64,000 nucleotides of DNA from Martelella radicis (GTDB taxonomy: Bacteria; Pseudomonadota; Alphaproteobacteria; Rhizobiales; Rhizobiaceae), in the NCBI RefSeq assembly GCF_014196625.1, contig NZ_JACIDZ010000002.1, positions 62,001-126,000 on the forward strand, in the 5' to 3' direction. The position numbers and the translations under genes were made by a program. This document shows positions 43,912 through 52,443 of the stretch, in pieces. Each line of letters starts with the position of its first letter. The first letter of the stretch is position 1. Below the pieces are notes generated by a model. It searched no databases, was not told where the DNA came from, and was given only the letters and a program-made list of their open reading frames with translations.

Positions 43912-44840
43912 TGCTGGAGGTCGCAAAGGCAGGACTGATGGTCACCGTGCAGGCAAAACCGCGCACGGGCTACCTGGCAGCCGGCGTCTCGCCGTCCGGA
44001 CCGATGGACGAGGATGCCTTCCGGATCGCCCAGGCGCTGGCCGGCAACGGGCCTGACGCGGCCGCCCTCGAATTTGCGCAGTTCGGCGGAAGCTACCGCG
44101 TCAGCGAACCGACCCTTGTCGCTGTCACCGGCGGAGCGGCGGAGGTGCAGATCGACGGTCGCCCCGTGCCGTGTTGGGAAAGCCACCGCCTCGAACCGGG
44201 CGCGCGGCTCGATGTCGGCGTGCTTCGCGGTGCGATCTGGGGCTATATCGCCTTTTCCGGCGGCATAGACGTTCCCCTCCTGCTCGGCTCGCGCACCACC
44301 CACGTGCGAAACGCCATGGGCGGCTTTGAAGGGCGTTCGCTGGTCGCGGGCGACAGGCTTGCGCTTGCGCCTTCCGCGATGCTGACGCCCCGCCGGATGC
44401 GTTCGATCTTCCGAAAGCCCTCGGGGCCCATCCGGGTGATTGCAGGCCCGCAGGACGACTATTTCGATGCCCGCGCCTGGTCGCTTTTTCTCGATGAGCC
44501 CTTCGCCGTTTCGACCCGCCGCGACAGGATGGCTAGCCTTCTCTTCGGCCCGGCTCTCCACGCCGCGCGTGGCCACGACATCATCTCCGACGGCACGCCG
44601 CCCGGCTCCATCCAGGTCCCGGGCTCGGGCACGGCCACCGTTCTGACGGCCGAGCGGCAGACGACGGGCGGCTACCCGAAGATCGCGACCGTGATTTCGG
44701 CCGACCTGCCGCGCCTGGCGCAAATGCCGGGCGGTCTGCCCTTCCGCTTTGCGGTTGTGGAACAGGAACAGGCCGAAGACAGCCTTCTTTCCGCGCGGAA
44801 GCAGGCCGACACGGTCATCGCCGAGATCGAAAACGGCTGA
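43905..44840 (+). CDS. pxpC: 5-oxoprolinase subunit C (PxpC/KipA, biotin-dependent carboxylase-like)
   Basis: A 311-aa protein of the CT_A_B/AHS2 family. The N-terminal block LMVTVQAKPRTGYLAAGVSPSGPMDEDAF-like region is characteristic, followed by NGPDAAALEFAQFG and the glycine-rich SDGTPPGSIQVPGSG near residue 225. It overlaps pxpB by 7 bp and forms its partner subunit. The stop is 6 bp from the convergent gntR stop, so the two units end face to face. Confidence 0.93.
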   Translation: MVMLEVAKAGLMVTVQAKPRTGYLAAGVSPSGPMDEDAFRIAQALAGNGPDAAALEFAQFGGSYRVSEPTLVAVTGGAAEVQIDGRPVPCWESHRLEPGARLDVGVLRGAIWGYIAFSGGIDVPLLLGSRTTHVRNAMGGFEGRSLVAGDRLALAPSAMLTPRRMRSIFRKPSGPIRVIAGPQDDYFDARAWSLFLDEPFAVSTRRDRMASLLFGPALHAARGHDIISDGTPPGSIQVPGSGTATVLTAERQTTGGYPKIATVISADLPRLAQMPGGLPFRFAVVEQEQAEDSLLSARKQADTVIAEIENG

Positions 44841-44846
44841 CGCGGT

Positions 44847-45569
44847 TTACTTCAGCAGCACGTCATTGCGCAACTGGAAGCGCGCCGGGTCATAGATGGC
44901 CTGGGAGATTTCGACGAGCTCGCCATTATGGCTGTAGAGCTCGGCCTCGATGGACAGTACCGGCGTGCCTTCCGAAAGGCCGATGGCATCGGCTGCCGGC
45001 TGCGGGCAGGCAATCGCATTGGCGCTCTGGCTGACGCGCACGATCGGCCGGTCGAACATTTCTTCGATCAAATTGTAGACCGAACCGACCCGGTGGCGCG
45101 ACAGCGACGGCTCGATGCCGGCATAGGGCCCGGCGACGAACATGCGCGACCAGTTGAACGGCCTCAATCTTCCGGGAATGCGCCTGACGCCGATCACTTC
45201 CAGCCAGAACCCGGTGGCGCTTTCGTGACCGCCAAGCGCCGGATCGGAATGGTTCTCCACATGACGTGAAGTCCAGACTTCCAGAACCGTCTCGCGTGTG
45301 ACGCGCATCAATTCGGGCATGCTGTTGGTCGCCATGCGAAAATGCTGCTGCGGCGTCTGCGAGGCGATCACCGTGCCAACGCGCTTGCGCCGCGCCACCA
45401 GGCCCTCGGCTTCCAGTTCGCTCAACGCGCGCCGCAGCGTCGTGCGGCTGACACCGCGTTCAACGGCAAACTCCACTTCCGGCGGAAGACGGTCTCCGAC
45501 CTTCCAGCGGCCCGACGTTATTTCCTCGCGTAAAGAACGGGTTAGCAATTTATGTCGTGGTGCGCTCAT
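44847..45569 (-). CDS. GntR-family regulator, HutC/UTRA subgroup
   Basis: A 240-aa regulator. Winged helix at residues 5-75 (SLREEITSGRWKVGDRLPPE, GVSRTTLRRALSELEAEGLV) and UTRA effector domain from about 95, with RPFNWSRMFVAG and the closing SIEAELYSHNGELVEISQAIY. ATG 45569 overlaps the dctM stop (ATGA), so the regulator is the last gene of the hyuAB-dctPQM operon and would control its own synthesis. Candidate sites lie at the hyuA and tctC promoters. Confidence 0.91.
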   Translation of the reverse strand: MSAPRHKLLTRSLREEITSGRWKVGDRLPPEVEFAVERGVSRTTLRRALSELEAEGLVARRKRVGTVIASQTPQQHFRMATNSMPELMRVTRETVLEVWTSRHVENHSDPALGGHESATGFWLEVIGVRRIPGRLRPFNWSRMFVAGPYAGIEPSLSRHRVGSVYNLIEEMFDRPIVRVSQSANAIACPQPAADAIGLSEGTPVLSIEAELYSHNGELVEISQAIYDPARFQLRNDVLLK

Positions 45570-46855
45570 TCCATCTTTCCGGGCAGCCAGAGGACGATCT
45601 CCGGGAAGATCGCCAGTAGCAGCGCAAAGGCGACCAGAATAAGGAAAAAAGGTGCGACTGCGCGGACCAGTTTTCCAATCGTTTCGCCAGTTTGCGCCTG
45701 TATGACAAACAGGTTGAAACCCACCGGGGGCGTTATCTGGGATATCTCTACAGCAACAACGACAAAAATACCAAACCAAATCGGGTCAAAACCTGCGGAC
45801 GTAACCAAAGGTAGTGTAATCGGCAAGGTCATGACGATGATCGACGTGCCGTCTAGGAACATGCCGATCAGCACGTAGAACAGCAGAAGAATGGTAATCA
45901 GGGCGAAGGGCGCGAGATCGAGGGCCGCGATCCAGCCGGCAATGGCGCGCGGCAGACCGAGAAAACCGAGAGCCGAATTGAGCAGCGCCGCGCCGATCAG
46001 GATCAGGCCCATCATCGCGCTCGTGCGCACCGCGCTGTTGCCTGCAGCAACGAGATTGGAAAAGGTCAGCTCGCGCCTGAGCGCGGAAAGAATGATGGCG
46101 CCGAGAACGCCCACCGAAGCCAGTTCCGTCGGGCTGGCCAGGCCGAAATAGAGCGCGCCCATGATGCCCGCGATCAGCGCGACCATCGGCGTGATCTCGA
46201 AAAGCCCGCGCCAGCGTTCGGCCCAGGAATAGCGCTCGGCCGTCGCCCGTCCGCCCGAAACCGTGTGAGCAGCGGCGATATAGAGGCTGTAGAGGCAGGC
46301 AAGCAGCAGGCCGGGCACGATGCCGGCGATGAACAGGCGCAGGATGCTCTGCTCGGAGACGACGCCGTAGATGATCATGATGATCGAGGGCGGGATCAGG
46401 AAGCCAAGCGTGCCCGCGCCCGCAAGCGAGCCGATCGACAGACGCCGATCATAGCCATGGGCCTGAAGCTCGGGCAGCGTCACGCGTCCGACGATCGCCG
46501 TTGTCGCGGCCGAGGAGCCGGAAACGGCGGCAAACAGCGTGGACCCCGCGACATTGACATGGACCAGGCCGCCGGGAAGCCGGCTCACCCAGGGCGCAAG
46601 ACCCGAAAACAGCGAACGGCCGAGACGGGCCGAAACGAGAATATCGCTCATTAGGATAAACAGCGGCAAGGCAAGCAGTTCCTGCGCCGTGCCCGCCTGC
46701 CACATCAGCTTGCCGGCGAAGGCCTCGAGCGGAATATTGGGCTTGTAGACGGAAAGCAGGATATAGCCGACGCCGAAAAGCGACAGGCCGACCCAGACGG
46801 ACCCCAGAAGCAGCACGGCAAATAAAAGGAGCGTGACGAGGCCGATCTCAACCAT
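45566..46855 (-). CDS. TRAP transporter large permease (DctM), second system
   Basis: A 429-aa, about 12-helix permease with ISGSSAATTAIVG (written here AVSGSSAATTAIVGRVTLPEL), FLIPPSIIMIIYG and the C-terminal QITPPVGFNLFVIQ, the DctM gate motifs. Start ATG 46855 overlaps the dctQ stop by 8 bp. It is distinct from the uronate DctM at 25 kb and belongs with HyuAB, so it should import the compound those enzymes open. Confidence 0.93.
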   Translation of the reverse strand: MVEIGLVTLLLFAVLLLGSVWVGLSLFGVGYILLSVYKPNIPLEAFAGKLMWQAGTAQELLALPLFILMSDILVSARLGRSLFSGLAPWVSRLPGGLVHVNVAGSTLFAAVSGSSAATTAIVGRVTLPELQAHGYDRRLSIGSLAGAGTLGFLIPPSIIMIIYGVVSEQSILRLFIAGIVPGLLLACLYSLYIAAAHTVSGGRATAERYSWAERWRGLFEITPMVALIAGIMGALYFGLASPTELASVGVLGAIILSALRRELTFSNLVAAGNSAVRTSAMMGLILIGAALLNSALGFLGLPRAIAGWIAALDLAPFALITILLLFYVLIGMFLDGTSIIVMTLPITLPLVTSAGFDPIWFGIFVVVAVEISQITPPVGFNLFVIQAQTGETIGKLVRAVAPFFLILVAFALLLAIFPEIVLWLPGKME

Positions 46856-47363
46856 CCTCCGTCTCCCGTTCAAGCTCCGGTGCCATGCCGAGCGAAAGCC
46901 TGAGCAGCCTTGCCGCCATGGCCAGCACGAATTCCACCGCCCCGGCAACCGCAACGGCCTGAGGGATGGCTAGCGGCGTATTCATGTAGCTCGACTGACG
47001 CAGCCCGCGCGTGAAAGAGGCTTGAAACACGCTCCAGAACGCCTCCAGCAGCAGGCAGGCGAGCACGAGGCCGATCAGGGTGGCGACGATATCAACGATC
47101 CGGGCAAAGCGGGGGCCACGGGAGAGAAGCAGGGAGACCCGCACCTGCGTCCCGTGCTGCAGCGCCGGACCGAGGCCCAGAAGAAACACGCCGCACATGG
47201 CAAAGGCGGAATACTCCCAGGAGAAGGCAAGGCTGCGGGCGAGGAAGCCGCGGCTGAAGACCTCAGCCAGCATCATCGCGCAGAAGCAATAAAGCAGGAC
47301 CATTGCGACGGCTTGCGCAATCCGGGCGGTGAAGTCTGTGAATGTCAGAAAGGCACGAACCAT
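46848..47363 (-). CDS. TRAP transporter small permease (DctQ), second system
   Basis: A 171-aa four-helix protein with LAEVFSRGF in helix 1, LSWEYSAFAMCG-type WE pair (FSWEYSAF) and HGTQVRVSLLL. ATG 47363 is preferred. An upstream in-frame ATG at 47417 lies only 7 nt after a strong intercistronic hairpin, leaving no room for a ribosome-binding site. No strong site precedes 47363 either, so translation may be modest. Confidence 0.85.
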   Translation of the reverse strand: MVRAFLTFTDFTARIAQAVAMVLLYCFCAMMLAEVFSRGFLARSLAFSWEYSAFAMCGVFLLGLGPALQHGTQVRVSLLLSRGPRFARIVDIVATLIGLVLACLLLEAFWSVFQASFTRGLRQSSYMNTPLAIPQAVAVAGAVEFVLAMAARLLRLSLGMAPELERETEDG

Positions 47364-47423
47364 CGCATATCCAGCGCAAGCCGTTTCCGGGACCGCGATC
47401 CCGAAAACCCCGTTCATGAAAGA

Positions 47424-47457
47424 GCAACGCTCGGATGCGGCAGAAGCCGGGCGTTGC
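47424..47457 (-). other. Intercistronic hairpin between the second dctP and dctQ
   Basis: An 11-bp stem including one G-U pair (47424-47434 with 47447-47457) and a 12-nt loop. No T-run. Same position as the hairpin in the uronate TRAP operon. Confidence 0.6.
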
Positions 47458-47489
47458 CGAAAGACCCGCCAAGAGGCGGACGGAGGCGA

Positions 47490-48470
47490 CTACTTGCCGG
47501 CCGCTTCGGTATAGGCTTCGATGACTGGCCCGGCGGCCGGAACCCGCTCGATGAAGCTTCCCCACATTTCGTGACCGGCTTCAGACATGACCGCCTTCAT
47601 CGAATCCTCGGCTTCGGTAACGGTGATTCCGTTTTCGACGAGAATTTCGGTCTTGCCCTCATCTTCCGCAGCGCTCTGCGCCCAGAATTCGGCCTCCAGC
47701 TTCTCGACCACGCCTTCGATCGCGGCCTGGTCGTCTTCGGAAAGAGCATTCCACGCGTCGAGATTGATGGTCACCGCATCGGTCGATGTCGACCACTGCA
47801 GCGGGTTGAAATAGGAAGTCGTGTCCCACAGCTTGCCGTCCACGCCGGACGAGGTCGAAGTCGCCACGCCATCGATCGTTCCTGCGGCAAGCGCCGGCAC
47901 CACATCGCCCCACGGCATTTCCAACGGCGCGGCGCCGAGCTTGGTCAGGAACTCAAAGCTCGCCGGATTGAAGGCGCGGATCCTCTGGCCTTCCAGATCT
48001 TCGGCGGTGGTGATCTCGGAGCGCGAGTAGAGCCCCGGCGACGGCCAGGGAACGTAGTAGAGGATCTTCTGGTTGTGGGCTTCGGCAATCTCGTCAAAAA
48101 CCGGCGAGGCCACTTCCAGGAATGTCGCCATTTCTTCCTGACCCTGGATCAGATAGGGCAGCGTATCCATCGCAAGGATCGGCTCCTCGCCGGCCTGCAG
48201 GAACAGCAGGAAATCGGCCATCTGCACGATACCCGTCTCTACCGCCGCCATACTTTCGGAGCCGGACACGCCGATTTCGCCGGCATTGAAGACATTGATC
48301 TGCACATTGCCGTCAGTTGCCGTGGCGACGGCTTCCGCGAACTGGCGCGCGGCCTTGGCCTGGAAATTGGTGTCCGGCCACGGCGTGGAAAAATCCAGTG
48401 TCGTCTGAGCCGATGCAGCACCGGCGCTCAGGCTGGCGGCCGCAACGACCATCATGGGTATCATACGCAT
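47490..48470 (-). CDS. TRAP transporter substrate-binding protein (DctP), second system
   Basis: A 326-aa periplasmic receptor: signal peptide ending SAGAASAQ near residue 22, mature start TTLDFSTPWPDTNFQAK, the binding helix GQRIRAFNPASFEFLTKLGA with its carboxylate-clamping Arg, and ALAAGTIDGVATS. GAGGAG lies 9 nt before ATG 48470. It sits 4 bp after hyuB, showing that receptor and hydrolase are made together. Ligand unknown; a lactam or carbamoylated acid is plausible. Confidence 0.92.
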   Translation of the reverse strand: MRMIPMMVVAAASLSAGAASAQTTLDFSTPWPDTNFQAKAARQFAEAVATATDGNVQINVFNAGEIGVSGSESMAAVETGIVQMADFLLFLQAGEEPILAMDTLPYLIQGQEEMATFLEVASPVFDEIAEAHNQKILYYVPWPSPGLYSRSEITTAEDLEGQRIRAFNPASFEFLTKLGAAPLEMPWGDVVPALAAGTIDGVATSTSSGVDGKLWDTTSYFNPLQWSTSTDAVTINLDAWNALSEDDQAAIEGVVEKLEAEFWAQSAAEDEGKTEILVENGITVTEAEDSMKAVMSEAGHEMWGSFIERVPAAGPVIEAYTEAAGK

Positions 48471-48474
48471 TGCA

Positions 48475-50166
48475 CTATTCTCCTCTGTTGGTTGGTTGCA
48501 CCCTACCATCGTGTTCACTCTTGTTGTAGCCGTATTCCCGCTCGGCCGAGGCCTGGCTGACGAGCCCGCGCTTGAGGTCGACCGCGAGTTTTTCCCGGTC
48601 CCGGCGCTCCGGCGGACCGAAACCGCCGCCACCCGGCGTGCTGAGGATCAGCGCCTCTCCCGGGGGAATGGTATAAAGCCCCTTGGAGGTGATCACGGTT
48701 CCGTCGGTGATCTCGGCATGACCCGGCGCGCCGGGCCTTCCGCCTTCCCGGCCGTCCGCGCCCTTCTTCAGGCGTTCGAAGGCTGCCGCCGAAAGCGTCA
48801 GGCTCTGGCCGCGCGACGAACGAATCCGGATTTCCTGGCCGAGACCGCCGCGAAATCGGCCCGCGCCGCCGCTGTCTGGAGCAAATTCCTTTTTCTCGTA
48901 GATCAGTGGCGCAACGGTCTCCGCAACCTCGACCGGCACCGTGCCGACGCCGGAAGGAAAGGCTGTCGTCGAAAGACCGTCGGAAGCCGGCCTTGCCCCC
49001 ATGCCGCCAAGCGCGACATTGAGAGAGGCGAAACCGTCCTCGCCTTCGGCCGTGATCGCCAGAACCCAGAGAGCGCCTGCGCTTTCCGCCAGGATTTCGC
49101 CACGTCTGGCCTCGGCCAGGCAGCCAAGCATCAGGTCGGGCAGAGCCTGTCCCACGACGTGGCGCGCCGTTACCGGCCAGGGCCGTTCGGCGCTGACGAT
49201 CAGGCCCGGCGGCGCATCAATCCGGATCGGCGACAGAGAGGCGTGATTGTTGGGAACCTCCGGCGCGATCGCGACCTTGATGCCGAAGGAGGCATAGGCC
49301 TGGCTGTAGTTCAGCGGACAATTGATGCCCTTGGCTACGGCCGGCGACGACCCCTTGAGGTCAACGGAGATCTCCCCGTCCCGGACCGTCATTTCCGCCT
49401 TCAGCCGGATCGGCGCGTCATAGCCGTCGAGTTCGATCTCGGAACGATAGACGCCTTCCGGCACCTTCTCGATTGCGGCCCGCGTCGCCTCGGCGGAACG
49501 CGCGAAGATGAAGCCGGCAAGGGGCGCAAGCGTGTCTGCGCCATATTCGTCCATCAGGGCGAGAAGTCGTCTCAAACCCTCGTCATTACAGCTCATCAGC
49601 GAGATCACGTCGCCGCGGGCCTCGCGCGGGACGCGCGAATTGATGGCAATCAGCGAAAGAAGTTCCTCGTTGATCTCGCCCCTGCGCCTCAACCGCGTCA
49701 CCGGAATGACCACGCCCTCCTCGAACACCGAGCGCGCCTCGGCCGACCAGCCGAGCCCGCCGATGTCGACCACATGGCAGGTCGAGGCGATATAGGCGAC
49801 AATCCTGCCTTTCTTGAAGACCGGGGTGACCAGCACGAAATCGAAGACATGTCCGGCTCCGAGCCAGGGGTCGTTCGTCACCAGCACGTCGCCCTCTGCC
49901 AGGGTATCGGCCGGCACATGTTCCAGCATGGCATTGACCGATTTCGCCATCGTGTTGACATGGCCGGGAGTGCCGGTCACGGCCTGAGCCATCATCCGGC
50001 CCTCGGCATCGAAAATGCCCGCCGAAAGATCGCCCGCCTCGCGCACGATGGCGCCGAAGGCGACCCTCAGCAACGCGTTCGCCTGCTCCTCGCAGACCGA
50101 GACCAGGCGGTTCCACATCACGTTCATGGCGATGATGTCCGCGTCTGAAAGATGTGTTGCGCTCAT
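48475..50166 (-). CDS. hyuB: Hydantoinase B/oxoprolinase family protein
   Basis: A 563-aa subunit of the hydantoinase_B family: N-terminal helix with MWNRLVSVCEEQANALLRVAFG, TNDPWLGAGHVFDF in the metal-binding region, ITRLRRRGEINEELL-type block, NCPLNYSQAYASFGIK and C-terminal GGGGFGPPERRD. With HyuA it makes an ATP-dependent amidohydrolase for cyclic amides (N-methylhydantoin, 5-oxoproline, or acetone-carboxylase-like substrates). It overlaps hyuA by 4 bp. Confidence 0.93.
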   Translation of the reverse strand: MSATHLSDADIIAMNVMWNRLVSVCEEQANALLRVAFGAIVREAGDLSAGIFDAEGRMMAQAVTGTPGHVNTMAKSVNAMLEHVPADTLAEGDVLVTNDPWLGAGHVFDFVLVTPVFKKGRIVAYIASTCHVVDIGGLGWSAEARSVFEEGVVIPVTRLRRRGEINEELLSLIAINSRVPREARGDVISLMSCNDEGLRRLLALMDEYGADTLAPLAGFIFARSAEATRAAIEKVPEGVYRSEIELDGYDAPIRLKAEMTVRDGEISVDLKGSSPAVAKGINCPLNYSQAYASFGIKVAIAPEVPNNHASLSPIRIDAPPGLIVSAERPWPVTARHVVGQALPDLMLGCLAEARRGEILAESAGALWVLAITAEGEDGFASLNVALGGMGARPASDGLSTTAFPSGVGTVPVEVAETVAPLIYEKKEFAPDSGGAGRFRGGLGQEIRIRSSRGQSLTLSAAAFERLKKGADGREGGRPGAPGHAEITDGTVITSKGLYTIPPGEALILSTPGGGGFGPPERRDREKLAVDLKRGLVSQASAEREYGYNKSEHDGRVQPTNRGE

Positions 50167-52247
50167 GATGCTGCTCCTTCCCGCTCCAGCACGACATGGC
50201 CGAGCGCATGGATGTAGCCGCGCCAGCCTGCGGGCGCATAGATCGTGGTCTGGTCCTCGACCATCAGCATGGGGCCCTCGAAAACCGCGCCCGGCGTCGC
50301 CTCATCGCGACGGTAGCGCTGGAAGGTGACCCTTTCGCCGGAGGCGGGCGAGAATACGTCAGCCGTGCCGACCGGGGCAGCGGGGCGAGGAACGAAGGAC
50401 CCGTCCGTCACGGTCGCGACCACGGGGTCCGGCCCCTTGGCGACCAGGCTGAGCGCCACCAGTTCGATCGCATTTCCGGTATGCTCGGCGCCATACACCG
50501 AACGATAGGTTTCAACAAAGGCTAAGCGCATCTGTTCCAGGGCATCGGCTGTTTCAACAGGCCCGGCAAGGCTGATCCTGAGCGCATGGCCCTGCCCCTC
50601 GTAGCGCAGTTCGGCGGCGATCGCGATATCCGGCTTGACGCCTGCGGGAAGCGCCGGCCTGACCACCGCATTGGCTTCATCGGCCATTTCGGCTTGCAGC
50701 AGGCCAAGGCGCGCGAGGTCGATCTTGCCGAGCGGCGCCAGCACGCTGCGCGCCACTTCATAGGCAATCGGCGCGCTCAGGAAGCCGACAGCCGAGCCGA
50801 CTCCGGCGAAGGCCGGGATGACGACGCGGGCAATGCCGAGCTTTTCGGCGAGGCGAACGGCATGAAGGGGGCCGGCGCCGCCGGAAGCCATCAGCGTGTA
50901 GGCGGAGACATTCTTGCCCTGCTCGACGGCGTGGACGCGCGCCGCGTTGGCCATCGCCTCCTCGCCGATCTCGGTGATCCCGGCCGCGGCCCATTCGCAC
51001 GAACTCATGCCGAGGGGCCCAACAACCTTGTCGTCAATCGCGGCAACGGCCAGGTCCGGCCTTAGCGCAAGCCTGCCGCCGGCAAAGCCTTCCGGGGAAA
51101 GCTTGCCGAGGACGACGTTGGCGTCGGTGATCGTCGGCTCGCTGCCGCCGAGGCCATAGGCAGCCGGTCCGGGCGCCGCACCGGCGCTCTTCGGGCCGAC
51201 GGCAAGGCGGCCAAGCGTGTCACGCCGTGCGATCGAGCCGCCGCCGGCGCCGATCTCGACCAGCTCTGTCGTCGGGATGCGCACGGGAAGGCCAGAACCC
51301 TTGATGTCGCGCCAGGCGCGCGCCACTTCGAAACGACGCGCCGTAGCAGGCTGCGCATTCTCCAGAAAGCAGATCTTCGCGGTGGTGCCGCCCATGTCGA
51401 AGGCGAGCATTCTGGCTATCCCGATCTCGCGCGAGACCCGCGCACCGAGAGCGACACCGCCGGCGGGACCCGATTCGACCAGCCGGATCGGCATGCGTGC
51501 GGCCTGCTCGACCGTGGTCAGGCCGCCGCCCGACAGCATCAGCAGAAACTCGCCGGCAAAGCCGCGCGCGCGCATCGCCGCGTCGAAACGGCTGAGATAG
51601 CGCGACATGAGCGGGCGCACATACGCATTGGCGGCGACGGTCGAAAACCGTTCATACTCCCGGATCTCGGGTGAGACCTCGCTCGAGAGACAGATGGTGA
51701 CATTATCGGGCAGGCGCGCGCGCAGCCAACTGGCCACCTGCCGCTCATGCGCATCATTGGCGGTCGCATGCAGGAAACCGATGGCGACGGCTTCGACCCC
51801 TTCAGCGCGAAGCCTGTCTGCGATCGCGCCGATTTCCGCCTCGTCCGGTATGCGCAAGGCTTGACCATAGGCATCCATGCGCTCGTCGATGGTCAAGCGC
51901 AATTCGCGCGGCACCAGCGGCGTCGGCAGTTCCAGGTTCACGTCATATTGCTCGAAACGGCGCTCATAGCCCATCTCGAGGATATCCCGGAAACCTCTGG
52001 TAGTGACCAGGGCCGTCTTGGCGCCGCGCCGCTCGATGAGCGCGTTGGTCGCAAGCGTCGTACCGTGAATGACGGCAGACACCTCGGAAAACTCCACCTT
52101 GTTTTCGGAAAGAAGCGCCAGACTACCTTCAAGCGCGGCCTTTTCGGGGGCCTCCGGGGTCGTCAGCACCTTCAGCGAGGAGAGCCCCTCGCCCTCCAGC
52201 ACCACATCCGAAAAAGTCCCGCCAATATCGATCGCTAGTCTAAACAT
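50163..52247 (-). CDS. hyuA: Hydantoinase A/oxoprolinase family protein
   Basis: A 694-aa ATP-binding subunit with the ASKHA fold. N-terminal FRLAIDIGGTFSDVVL phosphate loop, GTTLATNALIERRG, the central LAFDMGGTTAKICF and C-terminal ASGGAGPLHAVRLAEKLG. It phosphorylates or activates the cyclic amide for ring opening by HyuB. The ATG has no ribosome-binding site and lies 5 nt past a good -10 hexamer, so the mRNA may be leaderless. First gene of hyuA-hyuB-dctP-dctQ-dctM-gntR. Confidence 0.93.
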   Translation of the reverse strand: MFRLAIDIGGTFSDVVLEGEGLSSLKVLTTPEAPEKAALEGSLALLSENKVEFSEVSAVIHGTTLATNALIERRGAKTALVTTRGFRDILEMGYERRFEQYDVNLELPTPLVPRELRLTIDERMDAYGQALRIPDEAEIGAIADRLRAEGVEAVAIGFLHATANDAHERQVASWLRARLPDNVTICLSSEVSPEIREYERFSTVAANAYVRPLMSRYLSRFDAAMRARGFAGEFLLMLSGGGLTTVEQAARMPIRLVESGPAGGVALGARVSREIGIARMLAFDMGGTTAKICFLENAQPATARRFEVARAWRDIKGSGLPVRIPTTELVEIGAGGGSIARRDTLGRLAVGPKSAGAAPGPAAYGLGGSEPTITDANVVLGKLSPEGFAGGRLALRPDLAVAAIDDKVVGPLGMSSCEWAAAGITEIGEEAMANAARVHAVEQGKNVSAYTLMASGGAGPLHAVRLAEKLGIARVVIPAFAGVGSAVGFLSAPIAYEVARSVLAPLGKIDLARLGLLQAEMADEANAVVRPALPAGVKPDIAIAAELRYEGQGHALRISLAGPVETADALEQMRLAFVETYRSVYGAEHTGNAIELVALSLVAKGPDPVVATVTDGSFVPRPAAPVGTADVFSPASGERVTFQRYRRDEATPGAVFEGPMLMVEDQTTIYAPAGWRGYIHALGHVVLEREGAAS

Positions 52248-52282
52248 AAGATATTATGTTCGTACTTTTTAGCAGGCGTCAA
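52243..52282 (-). promoter_or_regulatory. hyuA promoter (leaderless) with start-overlapping palindrome
   Basis: Minus strand: TTGACG (52282-52277), 18-bp spacer, CATAAT (52258-52253), then 5 nt to the hyuA ATG (52247). Transcription would start at or next to the A of ATG. A perfect inverted repeat AACATAA-GATA-TTATGTT (52243-52260) covers both the -10 and the start codon and is a likely operator. Confidence 0.6.
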
Positions 52283-52383
52283 GTCGATTGTCGCCCTCGG
52301 GACGTGCGGATATCATTTCGACCTATATCAAAGAATACCCGGCTCCGCCACGGCCGCAAGCAGATCGAAAGGTCGAAAGGAAA

Positions 52384-52419
52384 CGAAAAAAGCGGCGACC
52401 CGGACAGGGCCGCCGCCTT
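52384..52419 (-). terminator. Terminator after the BCCT gene
   Basis: On the minus strand a GC stem (GCGGCG paired with CGCCGC, plus flanking AAA/TTT and one bulge) ends in a run of six T (AAAAAA at 52385-52390 on plus). It lies about 25 bp past the BCCT stop and separates it from the hyu operon. Confidence 0.75.
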
Positions 52420-52443
52420 TGAGGTTCAACAGTGCCGTCTCGC

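Noticed and set aside
41391-52258. Shared word TATTATGT at the tctC and hyuA promoters as a common operator
   Set aside because: The shared letters are mostly the CATAAT -10 box of both promoters read on the other strand, so they do not by themselves show a shared regulator. The two palindromes differ.
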